In this document: in pieces, positions 5,963 to 9,918 of the stretch
Layout: each line of letters starts with the position of its first letter
Position numbering within the stretch: position 1 is the first letter of the stretch
Program-made: the position numbers and the translations under genes
Origin: Acholeplasmataceae bacterium
GTDB lineage: Bacteria > Bacillota_I > Bacilli_A > Acholeplasmatales > Acholeplasmataceae
Reading direction: 5' to 3'
Assembly (NCBI GenBank): GCA_016934175.1
Contig: JAFGTI010000013.1
Coordinates: forward strand, 1-9,918
Length of the DNA stretch: 9,918 nucleotides
Notes under the pieces: model-generated
Told to the model about the DNA's origin: nothing
Seen by the model: the letters and a program-made list of their open reading frames with translations, nothing else
Database searches by the model: none

Positions 5963-7427
5963 ATATTTATTTTTGATTGCTGTTTTAGTCTTATCAACAT
6001 TATTATCATTTGCATTTGAGCAATTTGAGCTGAGAAGAGAAAATATTTTACTCATTTATGTTGCATCAATTATGCTCATCATTGTCGAGACGAGAAAAGT
6101 AATTTTCGGTGTAATCTCAACGTTTATTTTGGTTTTTATTTTTAATTTCTTTTTTACTGAACCAAAATACACCATCATTATAGATGATGGAAATTACATC
6201 GTTACACTTATAATTTTTATGATTGCAATTTTCATTTTAGGAACGTTAACTACTTCGTTGAGAAAACAAATCGTTTCATCAGAAGATAATGCTAAAAAAA
6301 TTGATTTGCTTTATCGAATAAGCAAGGAATTATTATATGCAAGTACAATCAATGACATTTTTAAGATTGAAATTAAGCACCTTAAAGATAATCTAGGAAG
6401 AAAGATGTTATTCCATTTCCCTTATCAAAAATTAACTTATGGTGATAAAGACATTGAAATTGAGCATTTATCAAAAGAAATAAATTATGCGATTGATTAT
6501 CAAGTAATCTGTGGAAAAAATCAGAATAAGTATGCTGATTTAACGGCGATTATTTTTCCAATCATTAGTAAAAAAAATATGTCCGGTGTATTATTAGTGG
6601 ATGCTTCTGAAAATGTATTGAATCGTCATGAGGTCGAATTTATTCAAACGACTCTCTTACAAATGCTCACAGCAATAGAACGTGAAAAAATATCAGAAGA
6701 ACAAGAAAATATACGTGTACAAATGGAGAAAGAACGACTAAAGAGTGTTCTTCTCCGTAGTATTTCTCATGATTTAAGAACTCCATTAACGACTTTACAA
6801 ACTGGGACTTCATTTTTATATGATAGTTTTGAAAAAATTGATGAAAAGATGATGAGAAGTCTTTTACTTGATATTAATAATGAAACAAGTCGCCTTGCTG
6901 AGTTTGTTGAAAATGTATTAAATATGACTAAACTTCAAGCAAATCAACTCATATTACATCCATCGAATGAACTCATTGATGATATATTTAATGATTTATA
7001 CCAAAGATTAATGAAACGACTAGGTGAACATCAATTGATATTTGAAGATCCAAATCAATTTGATACAGTTTATGCTGATATTCCATTGCTTATTCAAGTA
7101 TTTATAAACTTAATTGATAATGCGTTACACCATACTTTTGAGGATTCAACAATTTATGTTTCTTATGAAAAAACGAAAACTGATGTGATCTTTAAAATTG
7201 AAGATAATGGTGGAGGAATTCAAAAAGAATATATTGATCATATTTTTGAAGATTTCGTCGGATTTGATTTTAAAAAGGGTGATACAAATCGTGGAATTGG
7301 CCTTGGTTTAAGTATTTGTAAGGCCATTGTTGAAGCACATGGTGGAAAAATAAAAGCAATCAATAACAATCAAAATGGCGCATCATTTATTTTTAATATT
7401 CCTTTGGTTGGAGGTAAGATGTCATGA
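5940..7427 (+). CDS. kdpD: KdpD-like sensor histidine kinase, short form without the N-terminal KdpD/Usp domains
   Basis: This 495-aa membrane kinase corresponds to the C-terminal half of KdpD. Residues about 9-107 form the four-helix DUF4118 module, including the hallmark FNFFFTEPKYT (68-78). About 120-250 is a GAF-like region, then a short coiled coil. The HisKA domain has SISHDLRTPL (274-283) with phospho-acceptor H277. The ATPase domain has the N box with N390 and N394, DNGGGI (422-427) and GIGLGLS (452-458). The classic 400-residue cytoplasmic part with a Walker motif and Usp domain is absent. The start is supported by GAAGGT (5929-5934), 5 nt before ATG, and overlaps trkH by 23 nt. In the family, this kinase responds to low K+ or osmotic stress. 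A position directly after trkH suggests it controls this operon. Confidence 0.9.
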   Translation: MLKKELHKYLFLIAVLVLSTLLSFAFEQFELRRENILLIYVASIMLIIVETRKVIFGVISTFILVFIFNFFFTEPKYTIIIDDGNYIVTLIIFMIAIFILGTLTTSLRKQIVSSEDNAKKIDLLYRISKELLYASTINDIFKIEIKHLKDNLGRKMLFHFPYQKLTYGDKDIEIEHLSKEINYAIDYQVICGKNQNKYADLTAIIFPIISKKNMSGVLLVDASENVLNRHEVEFIQTTLLQMLTAIEREKISEEQENIRVQMEKERLKSVLLRSISHDLRTPLTTLQTGTSFLYDSFEKIDEKMMRSLLLDINNETSRLAEFVENVLNMTKLQANQLILHPSNELIDDIFNDLYQRLMKRLGEHQLIFEDPNQFDTVYADIPLLIQVFINLIDNALHHTFEDSTIYVSYEKTKTDVIFKIEDNGGGIQKEYIDHIFEDFVGFDFKKGDTNRGIGLGLSICKAIVEAHGGKIKAINNNQNGASFIFNIPLVGGKMS

Positions 7428-8110
7428 TATCTGAAAAGCATATTTTGATTATCGAAGATGACAAGGTCATTTTAAAATTTATGAAATTAGCTTTAGAAAC
7501 TAATGGATATCAAGTCACTGGAACTGATCAAGGATCAATCGGTCTTAATATATTAATTAATCAAAATCCTGATCTTATATTATTAGATCTAGGACTACCA
7601 GATATAGATGGAGTCCAAGTCATTGAAGAAGTTCGAAAGGTTAAAACTACACCAATTATTGTCATCTCAGCGAGAGGTAGAGAGAATGATAAAGTTTTAG
7701 CACTTGATAGTGGTGCTAATGATTACATTACAAAACCTTTTAATATTGGTGAAGTTATAGCGAGAGTTCGAGTCGCTTTAAGAAATCAAGAACAAACGAT
7801 AGAAAACAAACAATTCACATACAAAGATTTATTTGTTGATAGTGATAAACGGATTGTAAAAGTTGCTGATCAAACATTACATCTAACTCCGATTGAATAT
7901 AAATTACTTGAACTTTTGATAATTCATCAAGGGAAAGTTTTGACCCATAGTTTTATTCAACAAAAAATATGGGGGTATCAAACTCAAGATGATTATCAAT
8001 CACTTCGAGTTTTTATGGCATCCATTCGTAAAAAAATCCATAGTATAAAAAAAGATTCTCAATATATATTAACTGAAGTTGGTGTTGGTTATCGATTTAT
8101 CGATGAATAA
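7424..8110 (+). CDS. kdpE: KdpE-family response regulator (OmpR/PhoB class)
   Basis: This 228-aa DNA-binding regulator is the partner of the preceding kinase. The receiver domain (about 5-118) has the acidic pocket E11, D12, D13, phospho-acceptor D55 in LLDLGLPDIDG (53-63), S82 and K104. The segments DLGLPDxDG and ALDSGANDYITKPF (93-106) match KdpE particularly well. The C-terminal winged helix (about 130-227) has LTPIEYKLLELL and ends in the usual GVGYRF. The gene overlaps the kinase stop by ATGA, with GGAGG (7410-7414) 9 nt upstream, so both are translated together. Its likely targets are the direct repeats before this operon. No terminator follows it. Confidence 0.93.
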   Translation: MISEKHILIIEDDKVILKFMKLALETNGYQVTGTDQGSIGLNILINQNPDLILLDLGLPDIDGVQVIEEVRKVKTTPIIVISARGRENDKVLALDSGANDYITKPFNIGEVIARVRVALRNQEQTIENKQFTYKDLFVDSDKRIVKVADQTLHLTPIEYKLLELLIIHQGKVLTHSFIQQKIWGYQTQDDYQSLRVFMASIRKKIHSIKKDSQYILTEVGVGYRFIDE

Positions 8111-8142
8111 AAATAATTAAATTTAAAAGGATGGGACTCACA

Positions 8143-9603
8143 TTGAAATTATGGAAAAATGGGACATTTTATACAATGTTAAACCAAATAAGTCATGTAA
8201 ATCAGGTAATGACAAACAATGGAGTGATTATTGCAATCGATGAGGATGTAAAATTATATGAACCATCAGAAGTGATTGACCTTAAGGGCGGTTTTGTATT
8301 CCCAGGATTTAATGATAATCACATGCATCTTTTGGGGTATGGCAAAAGTCTTTTTTCTTTAAATGTCCATATGAATACATCTAAACATGAAGTATTAAGC
8401 CAGATTAAAGAACATTTTCATGATGAGTTATTACGTGTTGTAGGATATCTGAATGTTGGGATTACAAAAGAAGATTTAGATTTGATATCGAAAGATCAAG
8501 TTATTATATTACGACACAATGATTTTCATAGTTTTACAGTAAACTCTTACGCTTTAAATCTTTTAGGAATTCATCATGAAAACGGCATTATGATTGAACT
8601 CGAGGCACAACCTTTTGAAAAATTATGGGCTCAAGAATCGGATGAAGAACTTAGATTAAAAACGAAAAAGAGTATTGAAACTTTACATCAATTTGGTATA
8701 ACATCCATCGTTACCGATGATTTATCTTATTATGCTAGTTATTTAGATACATTAAAAATTATTAATGATACGACGAGAGAAAATCCTTTGCGTGCTAATC
8801 TCCTAGTCCATCATCAAGTTTTAAATGATTATGCAAAAGATTTATATCGTCAGCATATGAATAATCCATACCTATCTTTTGATTGGGTTAAAGTTTTTTA
8901 TGATGGCACATTATCCTCTAAAACGGCTTATCTTATCGATCCTTACAAACATGAGAATCATCATGGATACTCGATGGGACAGGAAAACTTTGAGTATATT
9001 TTAAATCAAGCTCGCAAAAATAATCTAGGCATCGCAGTGCATACCATTGGTGATCAAGCATTGAAAGAAGTGGTTGAATCATTAAAGAAATATCCGCCTG
9101 CAAAAGGATTTTATGATCGAATTATTCATGCATCTTTAGCGAATGAAGAGATTGTTAACATGATGAAAGGTATGCCAATTATCCTAGATATTCAATCCCA
9201 GTTTATTTCTAGTGATCTTCCAAGAGTTTTAAATCTATTTGATGATGTACCCATGATTTATCCATTAAAGTCATATATTGATCATGACATCGTGACGGTA
9301 GGTAGTTCAGATGCTCCAATTGAGATACCAAATCCATTACTCGGTATTGCAATTTCTGAATCTAGAGAAATTAATCATGTCATTTATCAAAAAGATGAAA
9401 GATTGTCACGTTATGAAAGTGTGAAACTCTATACAAAAGATGGAATTTTAGATCGAGAAGTGAAACGTGGACATATTGATGTTGGCTATTTGGCTGATTT
9501 TACCGTATTCGATAAGGATTTGTTAAATTGTTCACATAAAGATCTTTTAGATGCTCAAGTTTATATGACTATTGTTGACGAAAAGGTTGTCTATCAAAAA
9601 TAA
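8143..9603 (+). CDS. YtcJ-type amidohydrolase (amidohydrolase family 3)
   Basis: This 486-aa metal-dependent hydrolase belongs to the YtcJ-like amidohydrolases, which cleave amide or related bonds of small molecules; the substrate is unknown. The metal-binding HxH is in FPGFNDNHMH (H60, H62). Other expected residues are K250 in VKVFYDGTLSSKTA (candidate bridging lysine), H300 in AVHTIGDQA, H329 in RIIHAS, and D390 in GSSDAPIEIP. The C-terminal end has the usual GYLADFTVFD strand. The TTG at 8143 is preferred: it gives the normal MKLWKNG beginning and leaves AAAGGA (8126-8131) 11 nt upstream. The alternative ATG at 8131 abuts that site with no spacing. It lies about 30 nt after the kdpE-like gene and has no clear link to potassium. 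Confidence 0.88.
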   Translation: MKLWKNGTFYTMLNQISHVNQVMTNNGVIIAIDEDVKLYEPSEVIDLKGGFVFPGFNDNHMHLLGYGKSLFSLNVHMNTSKHEVLSQIKEHFHDELLRVVGYLNVGITKEDLDLISKDQVIILRHNDFHSFTVNSYALNLLGIHHENGIMIELEAQPFEKLWAQESDEELRLKTKKSIETLHQFGITSIVTDDLSYYASYLDTLKIINDTTRENPLRANLLVHHQVLNDYAKDLYRQHMNNPYLSFDWVKVFYDGTLSSKTAYLIDPYKHENHHGYSMGQENFEYILNQARKNNLGIAVHTIGDQALKEVVESLKKYPPAKGFYDRIIHASLANEEIVNMMKGMPIILDIQSQFISSDLPRVLNLFDDVPMIYPLKSYIDHDIVTVGSSDAPIEIPNPLLGIAISESREINHVIYQKDERLSRYESVKLYTKDGILDREVKRGHIDVGYLADFTVFDKDLLNCSHKDLLDAQVYMTIVDEKVVYQK

Positions 9604-9618
9604 ACCACAGGAGAAATC

Positions 9619-9918
9619 ATGAAGACTATCGCAATCATATCATTTACAATCGTCTTGATTTCCTTCTGGATGATACAATCCTTTATACTTAAATCTATTC
9701 ATTCCAATCAAATTGAGCAGGCGAAAAAACTGAGTTGGATCAGTCTAATTGTCATGGTGGTTGGAACTTATGTGGTTTTGATTTATATACCCCATTATTT
9801 AAATCAAGACTCTTTTTCATCTGATTTAAATGAGATTCAAAATGCAATCTTTATCATTTATTTAGTCTGTATGTTTATCTATCAATTTTTTGAATCTTAT
9901 CATTTGAGAAGGATAGAT
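9619..9918 (+). CDS. Membrane protein of unknown function, partial, runs off the window end
   Basis: An ATG at 9619, with AGGAGA (9609-9614) just upstream, opens a frame that stays open for 100 codons to the last base. Three hydrophobic segments are visible at about residues 3-24, 38-58 and 75-91. They are linked by a short basic loop containing EQAKK (33-37) and a longer acidic loop ending in SSDLNEIQN (67-75). Residues RR (97-98) follow the third helix. I do not recognise the family. It starts 15 nt after the amidohydrolase stop, so the two are probably cotranscribed. The C-terminus is not in the window. Confidence 0.75.
   Translation, partial: MKTIAIISFTIVLISFWMIQSFILKSIHSNQIEQAKKLSWISLIVMVVGTYVVLIYIPHYLNQDSFSSDLNEIQNAIFIIYLVCMFIYQFFESYHLRRID

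Noticed and set aside
91..9603. Mycoplasma-type code with TGA as tryptophan
   Set aside because: Tryptophan is encoded by TGG throughout, and TGA serves as stop for the AbiEi gene (679-681) and the kinase gene (7425-7427).
1..9918. CRISPR arrays, insertion sequences, tRNA or rRNA genes
   Set aside because: No repeat-spacer pattern, transposase, terminal inverted repeats or GC-rich structured RNA segment was seen on either strand.

Overview
The window is AT-rich (roughly 30% G+C). It uses TGG for tryptophan and TGA as a normal stop (the stops of the AbiEi gene and of the histidine kinase gene), so it follows the standard bacterial code and not the Mycoplasma code. Strong Shine-Dalgarno sites, tightly overlapping genes and the protein sequences suggest a low-G+C Firmicute or a deep-branching Tenericute of the Acholeplasma/Izemoplasma/Haloplasma kind. 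This placement is an inference; there is no rRNA to confirm it. Every gene seen lies on the + strand.

Region 1 (about 1-2976) is an accessory block. A good promoter (TTGAAT, 17 nt, TATAAT) drives an AbiE-type type IV toxin-antitoxin pair, an AbiEi-like antitoxin/regulator followed by an AbiEii nucleotidyltransferase joined by an ATGA overlap. Two bases downstream begins a third cistron that is now broken: adding two single bases back restores an uninterrupted 90-codon frame. A Nudix hydrolase and a small P-loop kinase-like protein follow. The kinase has an unusual Walker A loop. A strong rho-independent hairpin at 3028-3070 closes the block.

Region 2 (about 3096-8110) is a compact potassium-uptake operon. 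Its leader carries an exact 9-nt direct repeat, two copies 43 nt apart. The genes in order encode a 63-aa small protein whose pattern resembles Sm/Hfq folds, a stand-alone RCK_N (TrkA-N) protein, a second TrkA protein with a degenerate nucleotide-binding loop plus an RCK_C domain, the TrkH channel subunit, a KdpD-type sensor kinase lacking the usual cytoplasmic N-terminal half, and a KdpE-type response regulator. Each of these genes overlaps the next by 4-23 nt, which suggests translational coupling. The likely logic is that TrkH conducts K+, the two RCK proteins gate it, and the KdpDE pair senses K+/turgor state and controls the operon. No kdpFABC genes are visible.

Region 3 (about 8143-9918) holds a YtcJ-type amidohydrolase, probably with a TTG start, and the first 100 codons of a three-helix membrane protein that runs off the end. 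No terminator is visible between the regulator and these genes, so they may belong to the same transcript.
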